Positions 44,101 through 53,400 of a stretch of DNA of 64,000 bases are shown here, piece after piece. The stretch spans positions 3,493,059 through 3,557,058 of the forward strand of contig NC_054744.1 of assembly GCF_018143015.1 (NCBI RefSeq). The letters are read 5' to 3'. The first letter of the stretch is position 1. Each line of letters begins with the position of its first letter. The notes below the pieces were generated by a model, which saw only the letters and a list, made by a program, of their open reading frames with translations, was not told the origin of the DNA and did not search any database. This stretch comes from Lytechinus variegatus. Taxonomy: Eukaryota > Echinodermata > Echinoidea > Temnopleuroida > Toxopneustidae. A program made the translations under genes and the position numbers.

Positions 44101-47100
44101 TTTACATACATTGTATATTAAAAGATTTGCAATGTTGCTGGCCACTGACACCATTATGGGAAAGACTTCCATATGTCCCCTCCACTAATTTAAAAAAATA
44201 GTTCCCCAAAACCCCCTTCTGTTTTTCTCTTTTTTTCTTCTTACTTCCGGTGGGAACTTGGATTCGAACCTCTCGCTGCAGAACGAAGCATCTCCAGTCT
44301 GTCGCCTTACTCACTGAGCTAGCAGGAATTGTTGAAAGCCATGGGTTTCATAACAATTATCAACCGATATTACGACTAGTCTACTCTCCAAGAGTATTGG
44401 GTATTTATTTTTCTGACTAAATAAACCGATGCCATTGGGAATTACACACACTGGAATTTTTGACAGAATAAAGCCATATTTTGGTATGTATCCGACTTTT
44501 CCTTCTTAAATCTCTTAGATATATGTTAGATAATTCTTGATAAACCTTCTCCATATTTTTTTTTCAATTTTAGTGGAGGGGACATATGGAAGTCTTGCCC
44601 CATTATGCTTTCAAAGCTAACCTGTTTGTTAATTGGTGCATTAATTCAAATATTTATTTTGAAAATAATGATGGTACATGTAGTATATTCTCACCTTTTT
44701 TTCTACATCTACTGATTTCACGGAAAAGACGTTTGGTTCCAGGACCCACTTTAGAAGGTCCCATTCCTCTTGCTGCATACCACTCAATCCTCTTCCCTCT
44801 GATAACATCTTCATGTTAGGGATCTGCCCAGCAACAGATTTCTACGAAAGAACACCAGATTAGAAGTAACAAAAATAGTGTTAACAATTTCTGTTATCCA
44901 AATCCTATTCAAAACTCTACAATGAACTTGAATCTATACCAACTAGGGAATTTAATTTGGTTAATAATAATAATAATAATAGGCGTTTATATAGCGCCAT
45001 CTATCTAGAAATATTCTATTCCGAGGCACGTTGTTATTATTATTATTATTATTATGGTTGACATCAAAGTGATCAATGGCCCTTTTCTCACAGAGCAAAT
45101 TAATTATGGTTGTAAGGAATAGGCCTATTAAATTGAGAAACTTTCTGGGATATTGTCTGCTAAAGCCCACTTGTCTTTGGTAGTTACTATTCTGCAGATT
45201 ATCTTATTTTCAGTGCCATATCAATTTAGTATCAAGACACGAAATGGACGGCAGCTAGAAAAAATTAACAAACTAGCGCAACACATAAGAAACTGGTAAT
45301 GATTGTTACCCCCGGGCCCTAACCGATAGCTATGCAAATTGCAATAAGGTTATGAAACCTTTATCTTATTTCACACCCCAAGGTCCAATCAGATCTTAAT
45401 TTTTTGGCCTATAGTATACGTATAGGCTATATAGTTCATAGGCGGATCCAGCTTTTGGCGAAAGGGGGGGCGCACTGCCGAGCGGCGCACATATTTTTGC
45501 ACTTCACCGGCGCCATAAAAGAAAATTTTGAAAAAGAAAAAGGGGTAATGCCTGACCCTGTCAAAACACGCACACGCACACACACACATGCATATATATA
45601 TATATATGACACATATCATATAGATATACATGACTCATGAGATAGAGACACATATTTCACCGACAAATTAATGCGAGCGCGAAGCGCGAGCTGAAATTTT
45701 TAAAGTATACTGACCTGAAAACAGGAAAAAGGTGCCTGTTTAGGACTGTTTGTAGTAACTCATGAGGAGGATACATTTCTCACTACACAGATAATGCGAG
45801 TGCCGAGGGCAAGCTGAAATTTACTTATATTCTGACCAGAAAGCTTGATATTCTAAGCATTCTTGGTACCAATGATTAAGATGGGTATCTAAAAAAAATG
45901 CGAGCGCGAAGCGCGAGCTTAAAATTTTGATATTTCGATCTGAAAACATTACAGTTTAATGTACGTTTTAATAAAGAACAAGATTATATCCAACAAAAGA
46001 TTATTGCAAATCGAAGCGGGAGTTCTTTTGATGTTCAGAACTAAAAACGGGACATTCTATTCACCTATTTAATCATGAAAAGTATGGGGTTTTGCTACAG
46101 AAATGATGCGAGCGCGAAGCGCGAGCTGAAAATTTTTATGTTCCAATCTGATAATTTGAGCACGATTTTTAATAAAGAACGAGTTGTGTAGCTCAATCTC
46201 GTTTGCTGATTTCTGTGTAACATTACCATCTTATTGTTTTTGCACATGCGGAATTATTGGGGGAGGGCAAAACGATCATTCTTGACCGCGGCGCCGATCT
46301 AGATTTGGTTAGCAATAGGCCCTTCTTCATTATTCTACCGGCGCTTATTTATTGAAATCAGGGGACGCTGGTCATTCTTGACCGGCGCCGATTTAAATTT
46401 AGGTGGCGCCGGTTAAGACAAAGGCAGCGCCGATTTGTCTTGACCGGCGCCGATTTAAACAAGTAGTACTGATTATTTTTACCGACGTTACGTAAGATTC
46501 AGGCAGCGGCAATCCATAGTCGACTGGCGCCGATCTAGAACCAGGGGGCGCCGATTATTCTTGACTGGCGCCGATTTTTAACCAGGTGGTGCTGATTATT
46601 CTTGACCAGCCCCGATTTAGATATAGGTGGCGCTGATTATCCTTGATCGGCGCCGGTTAAGAACTCAGGCAGCGCCGATTTTTCTTTACCGGCGCCGATT
46701 TATAACCAGATGACGCCGATTGTTCTTGTCCAGCGTCGATTTAGATTTAGGTGGCGCTAATTATCCTTGATCGGCGCCGGTTAAGACTGGCAGTGCCGAT
46801 TTTTCTTGACTGGCGCCGATTTATAACTAAATAGCGCTGATTATTCTTGTCCGGCGCCGATTTAGATTAAGGTGGCGCTGATTATTCTTGATTGGCGCCA
46901 GTTATATGCAGGCAGCGCACTGCTACCGGCGAAGTTGTTGGGAAAAGGGTAGTTAAAAGAAAAAATAAGGAAGATGATATGATTACGCTTTGCTGGGGAT
47001 AGTCTTTCCTTTACTGTTGCTAATGTTATATCAGTGTATAATTTTTTTTTAAGCAGCGCCTTTTCCCTTTCTTTCCTTTATTTTTAATTTTTCAAGCGGC

Positions 47101-48003
47101 GCCTTTTCTTTCTTTTACTTTTTTTTTATTTTCTTTATTTTGAACGGCGCCTTCGGCGCCGCTCAAATATTAGGGGGGGCGCGCGCACCCTGCGCACCCC
47201 CCCTGGATCCGCCGATGTAGTTGACATGGCATTTTAAGAAGTAGGCAAATAAACAGACCAATATTGAACATCATTCATTGACAAGATTCTGCATCAATCA
47301 TATGTACACAACTCAATTAAGCCAAGAGTAAATTACAAATCAGGGCATTATCCAAGACTTGACCTTAGCAGTGGCCCAGTGGTCTGGAGCACCCCCCCAC
47401 CAAAAAAAAAAGTTGGGCCACCAAAATTCTGTAAAAGCCAACACTTTGTGGCATGGTTGGGCTACCAAAGTTTTGATAAATTGTAATGTTTTCAACTGTT
47501 TAAGGGCCACCATATTTGCTTTGTGGGCCACCAGAAATATAAAATTGATGATTTTTGTGGACTGATCGGGCCACCAAGAATTAGTGGGGACTGTGGAGCC
47601 TTGCAATATCCATTCTTATTTTAAAAATTAACATCATAAATTTGTAAAACACTAATATCTAATTCATTATCCTTGGACTCTTTAAAAAAACAAATCAAAC
47701 TTAAATTAATACTTGAGCCACTCCACTGGACCACGTGTAGATTACGCATGTGCCAATCTTGGTACTTTGCTGAATCAATCTTTTTTACCGAAGTATTTTG
47801 AGGCTTATTACCAATGCGCTAAAATCCTTTTCCCCGTCTGGTGTAAGTAGATGAGGGCCCGGTGGATACGGCCTCAGAACACTGTCATGCCGGTAGCTGT
47901 CCAATGCTCCAATAAATAAGCTCCATCTCAGATCTGCTGCAAGAACATCACTTTTCACAAGCTCCAATACACTCGTTTGTAATTGTGTATCAATATCCCC
48001 CAT
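40952..48003 (-). CDS. PARP16: Protein mono-ADP-ribosyltransferase PARP16
   Basis: Complete gene in six coding exons on the minus strand: 48003-47812, 44841-44695, 43558-43355, 42512-42347, 41962-41815, 41102-40952. They total 1008 bases, or 335 aa (322 in human); phases 0,0,0,1,2 close exactly. PARP16 is a tail-anchored ER-membrane enzyme that mono-ADP-ribosylates proteins such as the stress sensors PERK and IRE1. The N-terminal helical domain has [14 protein letters not shown] and [10 protein letters not shown]. The catalytic domain has His160 ([14 protein letters not shown]), Tyr190 ([11 protein letters not shown]) and Tyr274 (QIKYLLIF), the H-Y-Y triad of mono-transferases instead of H-Y-E. 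The last exon encodes the membrane anchor [18 protein letters not shown]. Start ATG at 48003 has an AAAATGG context. Intron 1 contains a 1.78-kb repeat element. Confidence 0.96.
41815..41962 (-). CDS. PARP16: PARP16 coding exon 5
   Basis: [15 protein letters not shown] to FADKKVSQ plus two bases, with the ERYYVVTN and QIKYLLIF strands. It could be mis-read as terminal, because GGGTAA gives an in-frame stop, but GTAAGT at 41814 is a good donor and the next exon is homologous to the family tail. Confidence 0.9.
42347..42512 (-). CDS. PARP16: PARP16 coding exon 4
   Basis: [17 protein letters not shown] to [10 protein letters not shown] plus one base; Tyr190. Acceptor TTTCAG, donor GTTAGT at 42346. 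Confidence 0.92.
42662..42894. mobile_element. 233-bp TIR element in PARP16 intron 3
   Basis: Tips GGGCAATTCCAC and (reverse complement) GGGCTATTCCAC. TAACGTGAGTAACCG occurs near both ends in the same orientation. TAAT flanks both sides. Confidence 0.55.
43000..43175. repeat. Hairpin repeat in PARP16 intron 3
   Basis: The left arm with TTTTTCTCCTC..AAATGTGAAAATCA (to 43064) pairs with TGATTTTCACATTT..GAGGAGAAAAA (from 43103), with about 40 bases of loop. A poly-G/poly-C hairpin follows at 43253-43290. Probably remains of a foldback MITE. Confidence 0.55.
43355..43558 (-). CDS. PARP16: PARP16 coding exon 3
   Basis: [17 protein letters not shown] to LHAHMSK with catalytic His160 in AYHGSR. 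Acceptor TTCAG, donor GTGAGA. Confidence 0.95.
43685..43830 (+). repeat. ACT/AAT trinucleotide microsatellite
   Basis: (CTA)n, (AAT)n and (AAC)n runs in PARP16 intron 2. Confidence 0.8.
44152..44606. mobile_element. 455-bp TIR element with tRNA-like core, PARP16 intron 2
   Basis: The ends are about 38-bp inverted repeats: CATTATGGGAAAGACTTCC then ATATGTCCCCTCCACTAA, against CATAATGGGGCAAGACTTCC then the same block. Between them, on the minus strand at 44330-44255, TAGCTCAGTGAGTAAGGC (A box) and GGTTCGAATCC (B box) form a tRNA-like head. It ends 89 bases before exon 2 in genome coordinates. Confidence 0.65.
44695..44841 (-). CDS. PARP16: PARP16 coding exon 2
   Basis: [16 protein letters not shown] to VKSVDVEKK, 49 codons, matching the vertebrate LPNLKELL..WDLVSWIL region. 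Acceptor CGTAG, donor GTGAGA. Confidence 0.9.
44962..45055 (-). mobile_element. SINE 3' tail flanked by TAA microsatellites
   Basis: (TAA)n GGCGTTTATATAGCGCC then CATCTATCTAGAAATATTC and (ATT)n. The GGCGCTATATAAACGCC end with a TAA tail is the 3' signature of local SINE/LINE copies. Confidence 0.5.
45670..46135 (+). repeat. Tandem array of GCGAGCGCGAAGCGCGAGC motif, ~110-bp period
   Basis: Motif copies near 45672, 45793, 45899, 46008 (degenerate) and 46107, each followed by TGAAAATTTT-like sequence. The same family, inverted, lies in 1840-2305 and 4895-5160. Confidence 0.8.
46279..46920 (+). repeat. GGCGCC higher-order tandem array, ~122-bp period
   Basis: Basic unit of about 40 bases: CTTGACCGGCGCCGATTTA then a spacer, then GGTGGCGCTGATTATT. 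Three variant units alternate, distinguished by GATTTAGATTTAGGTGG, GGTTAAGAC..AGGCAGCG and GATTTATAACCAGATGG. They form a super-repeat of about 122 bases (GATTTAGAT..AGGTGGCGCT at about 46615, 46738 and 46860). About 16 units. Confidence 0.8.
47350..47600 (+). repeat. GGGCCACCA-rich degenerate repeat
   Basis: GGGCCACCAAAATT, GGGCTACCAAAGTTTT, GGGCCACCATATT, GGGCCACCAGAAAT and GGGCCACCAAGAATT occur at about 50-60-base spacing after a poly-C/poly-A tip (47393-47410). Likely an internal array of a hAT-like repeat. PARP16 intron 1. Confidence 0.55.
47812..48003 (-). CDS. PARP16: PARP16 coding exon 1
   Basis: [16 protein letters not shown] to KDFSAL, 64 codons; donor GTAATA at 47811. Confidence 0.93.
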
Positions 48004-50212
48004 TTTGACTTTACTGTAGTCTTGACTTTACTTAAGTTTAGTTTTTAGTTAGAATTTTAATTAAGTTCCAACATTAACAAGACAAGAAACCTTCTCAACA
48101 GTGAGATGGCATCCATGAGGATATGGGAGAGCTAGAGCTTTGTCGACGACACATGACATTAAAAAAATAGCACTGACACTGAATCCCAAGTAATTGAGCT
48201 TCTGCAGCAGCGCAAGCTGGCCTGGCCTGGGCGCCCTGAGCTGTGGCTGCCGGCTGTGCAAAAGTTATGGACACGTCACACTAATTTTCCATGGCATTAT
48301 TTGGCTCGGCCTCGGCTCAGCTCAGCGATCCAGTTGTGAATTGTTGACGTGGTCTGCAGACAAAATCCTCCAAATTAGCTGGATTTGATTTGTTACTGCT
48401 GGAGCTGGAGGCTGGCGCATGAACTGCTCTTTCTGACAAAATTTAGCTGGACCTTTCTTCAGTTGAGAATTTGATTTATTAATATTGTTAATCAAAATAC
48501 GGGAATTTCCCTAAATTCGGATATCTTGCTTTATGGGACGCTACATTGGAATCACAACACATGTCACAAATGAGGTAAAATGTAAGATTATATTGGATAT
48601 TATATTGAAAAGGCTTACCAAAGAAAAAATATTGTACAAATTCAATTTTAAATAAAATTTTTGATAATGATTCTTCAACATCATTATACCAAAATAAAAT
48701 TGAAGTAATATTGATTTAAATAAATACAGGTGAAACGCGCTGCTTTCCATAAAATTCTTGATTGACAATGACCGATATCTGGTACGGTAGGTTTTTGGCG
48801 CGACTCGTATACCGGTACAGCCGCCGCGCCGCTCGCCCTGGCATATGCGTCCAGTGCTAGTGCTGCTGCATGCTGCATACATATTTGTAGCTGGAATTCT
48901 GTCCACAGTGCACCCGACGCCGCGCCGGGCGACGGATATAGGGATTGCGCCACAAGCTGTAACAGTGTAAGTTATGTAACTTGTGCGTTTATAGATTTGC
49001 TTTCTCCAGACTCTCACTCTCAGCCACAGAAAATGGACATTGCCTAGCAAGCTCTGAATAAGACTGATGCCTGGATAGGAATTGGATTCAAGCAAGACTA
49101 AGTCCAACTGAGTCCAAGCTGTTTTTAATAGGTCCTACCGGTACGTTAATCGTAACGTAATTAGCAACTCAGCAAGTCAGTCGGACAGCAGACAACTTGC
49201 AACATACCGGTATATTAATGTCACTGAATCAGAGATATTTGGGAGAACAGTCACAGCTAGCAACTGCACTACATTAGACCAAGCAGATATCACCTTGCAC
49301 CTCTCCCTGTTTAGACTGCTCTGCCTCTGGGAGTGGGAGAAAGGGACCATTGTCATATTTAAAATTAATTTTAATTTAGCAGGGTGCCAGACATGCCAGA
49401 GATGCCAAGTTCAAAGACCAGCTAGAAAAAAATGTGTGAGATTTTCTGTGAATCTGAGTGAGATCACAGACATTGTGTACAATGTATATGGGGATAGGCT
49501 GTGATAGTTGCGTGAGACAGAGATTTGAGGGGATGAACAAGAGACAAGAGTCCGAAATGCTTGAGTCTCACGCATAATCAGTAGAGGAGCACTGCCAATA
49601 TTGGAGACTGTCTCCAATGTGGGAGATTATCTCCAATATCAGAGACTTTTGTAAAGATTTTGGATATCCAATTTCAGAGACAGTCTCCAGTTTTGGAGAC
49701 CAATTTCCCTTGTTTACATTTGCTGCCAAAGGATTACCTTGGCGGCAAATGAAAATGTGATAGGCCTAAGCAGATTCCTCATGAAAAATTACCCCTTTTC
49801 ACAGTCTACTTTAAAAATTCACCGTCTACTTTTGTTTTGATAAGTTGAAGGTCACGCCCATTTTCATCAAAACAAGGAGAAAAGGGCGGGCCGTAGCGCG
49901 AAAACCGACGGACCGATTTGACGAATTTTTTTGTTTTGTGCGTGGGCCATGGTGAATTTTATGTGTACCAATTTACAACAAATTCTGAGAGGGTCGGGTG
50001 CAAAATTGCACTTTCATTGGTGAATTGGCATGGAATGACCCTTTTTCTGTTTCAACACAAGCCTATTTGTTCCAAAGGTTTCATTCCCCTTTAACAATTT
50101 GTATCATACAAATCTAAATTTGATAATTTCTAAAAACAATTTAGATCTATGCCTAAATTTTTCATGCATTTAATCTGAATGTTCTTTTCTTTCATTTTTT
50201 TCCATCCTGTAG
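48004..50212. promoter_or_regulatory. Divergent PARP16/FBXL6 promoter interval
   Basis: 2.2 kb between the two start codons, reading outward. GC-rich patches lie at 48195-48330 and 48795-48950 (CCGCCGCGCCGCTCGCC). FBXL6 translation starts in an exon preceded by an acceptor (CTGTAG at 50207-50212), so its transcription start lies upstream in this interval. The minus-strand frame at 48541-49107 crosses the GC patch and has no recognisable domain. Confidence 0.45.
49595..49775. repeat. GGAGAC/GTCTCC palindrome cluster
   Basis: ATTGGAGACTGTCTCCAAT (49600-49618) is a perfect 9-bp-arm palindrome, followed by GGGAGATTATCTCC, GAGACAGTCTCC and TTTGGAGACC. TTTGCCGCC-like inverted sequences (TTTGCTGCCAAAGG/CCTTGGCGGCAAA) lie at 49720-49752. 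Confidence 0.6.
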
Positions 50213-50235
50213 TCTACAATAAACACTCCTCCAGG

Positions 50236-50420
50236 ATGCCAAAGAAGCGGATGCCGAAAGGGATCTTGGGTCTACCAAGTAGGAACATGCTCTTTTCCTT
50301 CACCCATCGTATGGGCGATGAATGGCCCGATGAGGAGGACGATGATGCTGATGACTCGGACTACGAGCCAGGAAAAGATCTCATCCCGATGGTAGAAGAC
50401 ATGCCCAGAAGCTCTGATAG
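50236..50420 (+). CDS. FBXL6: FBXL6 coding exon 1
   Basis: MPKKRMPKGILGLPSRN to MPRSSD plus two bases; donor GTGATT at 50421. An upstream in-frame ATG at 50179 lies before the acceptor at 50212 and is intronic. Confidence 0.88.
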
Positions 50421-53400
50421 GTGATTATGTAGTCTATTAAACTCCACACTTTTATCCAACAGTGAAATGCACCATGATTTATAGTGAGTTTTGATTTGAT
50501 TTGTGGAGCGTTGTGGCCCAGTGGATTAGTCACCAGACTTTGAAACAGAGGATCATGGGTTCGAATCCAAGCCATGGCGTAATTTTCTTCAGCAAGAAAC
50601 TGATCCACAATGTGCTGCACTCAACCCAGGTGAGGTAAAATGAGTACCGGTAGGAAGTAATTCCTCAAGAAGCTGTGTGCGCTGTGAACGCCTAGCTTAG
50701 CCGGGTAATATAGGAGCGCCTTCAGCACCTAACAAGGTGGATATGTACGCAATATAAATACCCTATATTATATTAGCTTGTTAAGTCCCTTTTATTGCTA
50801 TGTAGACTTTGTATAGTACCTTATTTTCCGGTGTATAAACCGCGCCTTTTTTCCAGCTTTATAATCTTGTAATATTGGGTGCGGTTTATACACAGAAACA
50901 ACAAAATTTCGTCGGAAAATTGACTATGTTTTGTCGGTAATATAACTTGCATTGGAACCAACAAGTATATAGAATATTTAATGTATAATTATTTGTTGGT
51001 TACTAAAGAAAACATGTAGGGAGCATGTTTTGCGAAGTTTTCTTTGAAAAATCTTCTTTGTAAAGATTGGTTTATATTATTTATTTAAGCACTATCAATT
51101 TAAAAATGTTTTTAAAAAAAAAACCCTGTTTTTTTGTAATGAAAACTTATTTTTTTACACCTAAAAAGTGCATTGAAAATGCTTTACAATAGGCATGTAA
51201 TCGTAATCGATCGTAATCGGTTAGAAATTAGGCAATAAAAATGTCCTGTATTCATTTTTTTCCCCCTCACTTTCAACATTTTTTGTTTTCTTTTCCCCTT
51301 TTTAGACTATAAGTTTGATATACTTATTCTTCAAAGAAATAATTTATATTCTTTGAAAAATAAAGTTAAAGAATAAAGCAACCATTTTAAAATTTTTTTT
51401 TAGAGCCTCCTGATTTTGGGGGTGCGGTTAATACACGGCCGTGGTTTATATTCCGGAAAATACGGTTCGTGCCACACAGTGGTTTTAAAGCCAAATTAGT
51501 AAACCATGCGTAACCAAAGGACTGAAATGACATTCTACATTGTATAATTCAACATTAATAAATATGTTATGTCATATTAATCACTATCGCCAGATTGCAG
51601 CTTTACACCTTCCCTATGCACGTTAAAACCAACACCATTCATCAAAGAGTATGGTGTTCACTCAATGTATTGCATTTGCTAGTCCCGGCAAGGTTCAGGT
51701 CAAGTCAATCTTGACATTCATATGCCATAACAATCAATATTATGAATGTGGGCATTAACGGATAGACAAGAATAGACAGCTCTTTATAAAGCTCTTTCAA
51801 TTTTCTCGCTGTCTCTATCTTTGATTAGTGAATATCTAATTTTGATGGAAATGAAATGAAAACTTGTGCCTTTGATTTGTTTACCTTTTTGTTTATTTGT
51901 TAAAGATGTTTGTAGAGTGATAAATGGTAATTTACATTGTAAAGGGTAATTCATGTCATGCTTACCAATGGAGAAAGTAATCTTTCAAAATGTAAATTGA
52001 ACCGTAGGTAACATGAACAGGACAGAGGAAAGTGGAATCTAGGCACAACAGAGAAAATTTCAACAACGTTGACTCTAATTGGTATTTTGATGATTTAGCA
52101 AATGATTTTCATCTTGATTTCAGGTTTACCAGTTTATGCAAGGATTTTTTTTCCATGATCCTGTCAGCATTCAATCAGATAGTCTTAGCATTCTGTATGA
52201 TTGATGTTTATTGTTGGGTCCATGTTGTCAGTTCATTGATTTTCATTCATTGTTAACTGTGAAGCATTTAAGTTATGATTTTAATTGTTCCACTTCTCTT
52301 TTGACAATGACAGTGGCAGTGACACGACGGAAGGAGGGACATCATCCAGAAAACGTAAGCGAAAATCAAAGACACCCAAAGGCAGTAAGAGAACAAAGCG
52401 AGAGAAACCAAAGAAAGCAAAGTCTTCCAGAAATTCTATGAAAGAGAAAGAGAAAACAAAGAGGAAGAAAAACAAAAGAACAGCTAAATCATCTGAAACA
52501 CTGTCATCAGAAAGAGAAACGTGTTTTGGGAAGACAGTCAAGCGAAGGAAAGATCTGGGACCTGTTGGGGATACTACCATTGGGGAAGGTGATGACATGT
52601 GGGGACAGAGACTTCCTGTGATTGTTTTGGAGAAGATACTGTTATTTGCTGTTCGGGAGACAGGCGTTGTTCCACTTCTTTGCCGGTAGGTAAATGCTTA
52701 GGGTAACACCTCGCAATAGCTAGCAGGGTAGGAAGTAGTGTTTGACAATCTGATTTATTACCCTAGATTATGTAACCAGTTATATGTAAAGTTGTATCAA
52801 CCAGTATGAATGGGCACTTGGCATATCAACCAGGGGGCCGTTTCATAAAGCTGTTCGTAAGTTAAGAGCGACTTTACGAACGACTGGTGATCCTTTCTCG
52901 CGCACTAAATCATTGCCAATGGTGTGTACCATTTACAGCAAGAAAGGATCACCAGTCGCTCTTAAAGTCGCTCTTACGAACAGCTTTATGAAACACCTGC
53001 CTGGTTCTATGACATTTGCTCTTGTTACAATTGCTCCTATGCAGGTTAAGTCAAACCTAACCTCCAAAGCTATGTCTTTATCCTTACCTTTACACTATTC
53101 TGAACCAGAGACTCTTATTACATCCCTAACTCTAACGCTATGCCCCCTGAGATATTAAGACGAGGGGAGCGTTTCATGAAAGGACTTGTCAGACGTTTCA
53201 TCCGATTTAGTCCCATTTTATCCGACAGTTACCATAGTAACATTGCTTAACAGCCAATCAAAATCAAGGAAAGATGTCAGATCTGACATGTCGGACAAAA
53301 ATGTTGATTAAACGCTCCCCTGAGCACTTTTCACAGGAGCAAATATCGTGTCACCCCAAGAATAGGTCACTTGTTATGTAAAGTCCTTAGAAACTCTCAA

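Larger units (their letters stand above)
45437..47217. mobile_element. 1.78-kb TIR element in PARP16 intron 1
   Basis: Tips CATAGGCGGATCCAG and (reverse complement) CATCGGCGGATCCAG, 14 of 15 matching. Flanks TAGTT (45432-45436) and TAGTT (47218-47222) form a 5-bp duplication. The interior has a CACACG/TATA microsatellite (45565-45606), five GCGAGCGCGAAGCGCGAGC-type repeats (45670-46135) and a GGCGCC higher-order array (46279-46920). Purine/pyrimidine-rich GCGCC blocks come near the right end. No transposase. Tips look hAT-like, but the 5-bp duplication is atypical. Confidence 0.75.

Noticed and set aside
44255-44330. Possible tRNA gene (minus)
   Set aside because: A and B boxes only; sits between inverted repeats of a mobile element and lacks acceptor pairing.
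46279-46920. CRISPR-like array
   Set aside because: Both repeats and spacers are variants of one tandem unit; eukaryotic intron context.
48541-49107. 188-aa minus-strand frame upstream of PARP16
   Set aside because: Spans a GC-rich promoter-like patch, no recognisable domain, no splice or neighbour support.
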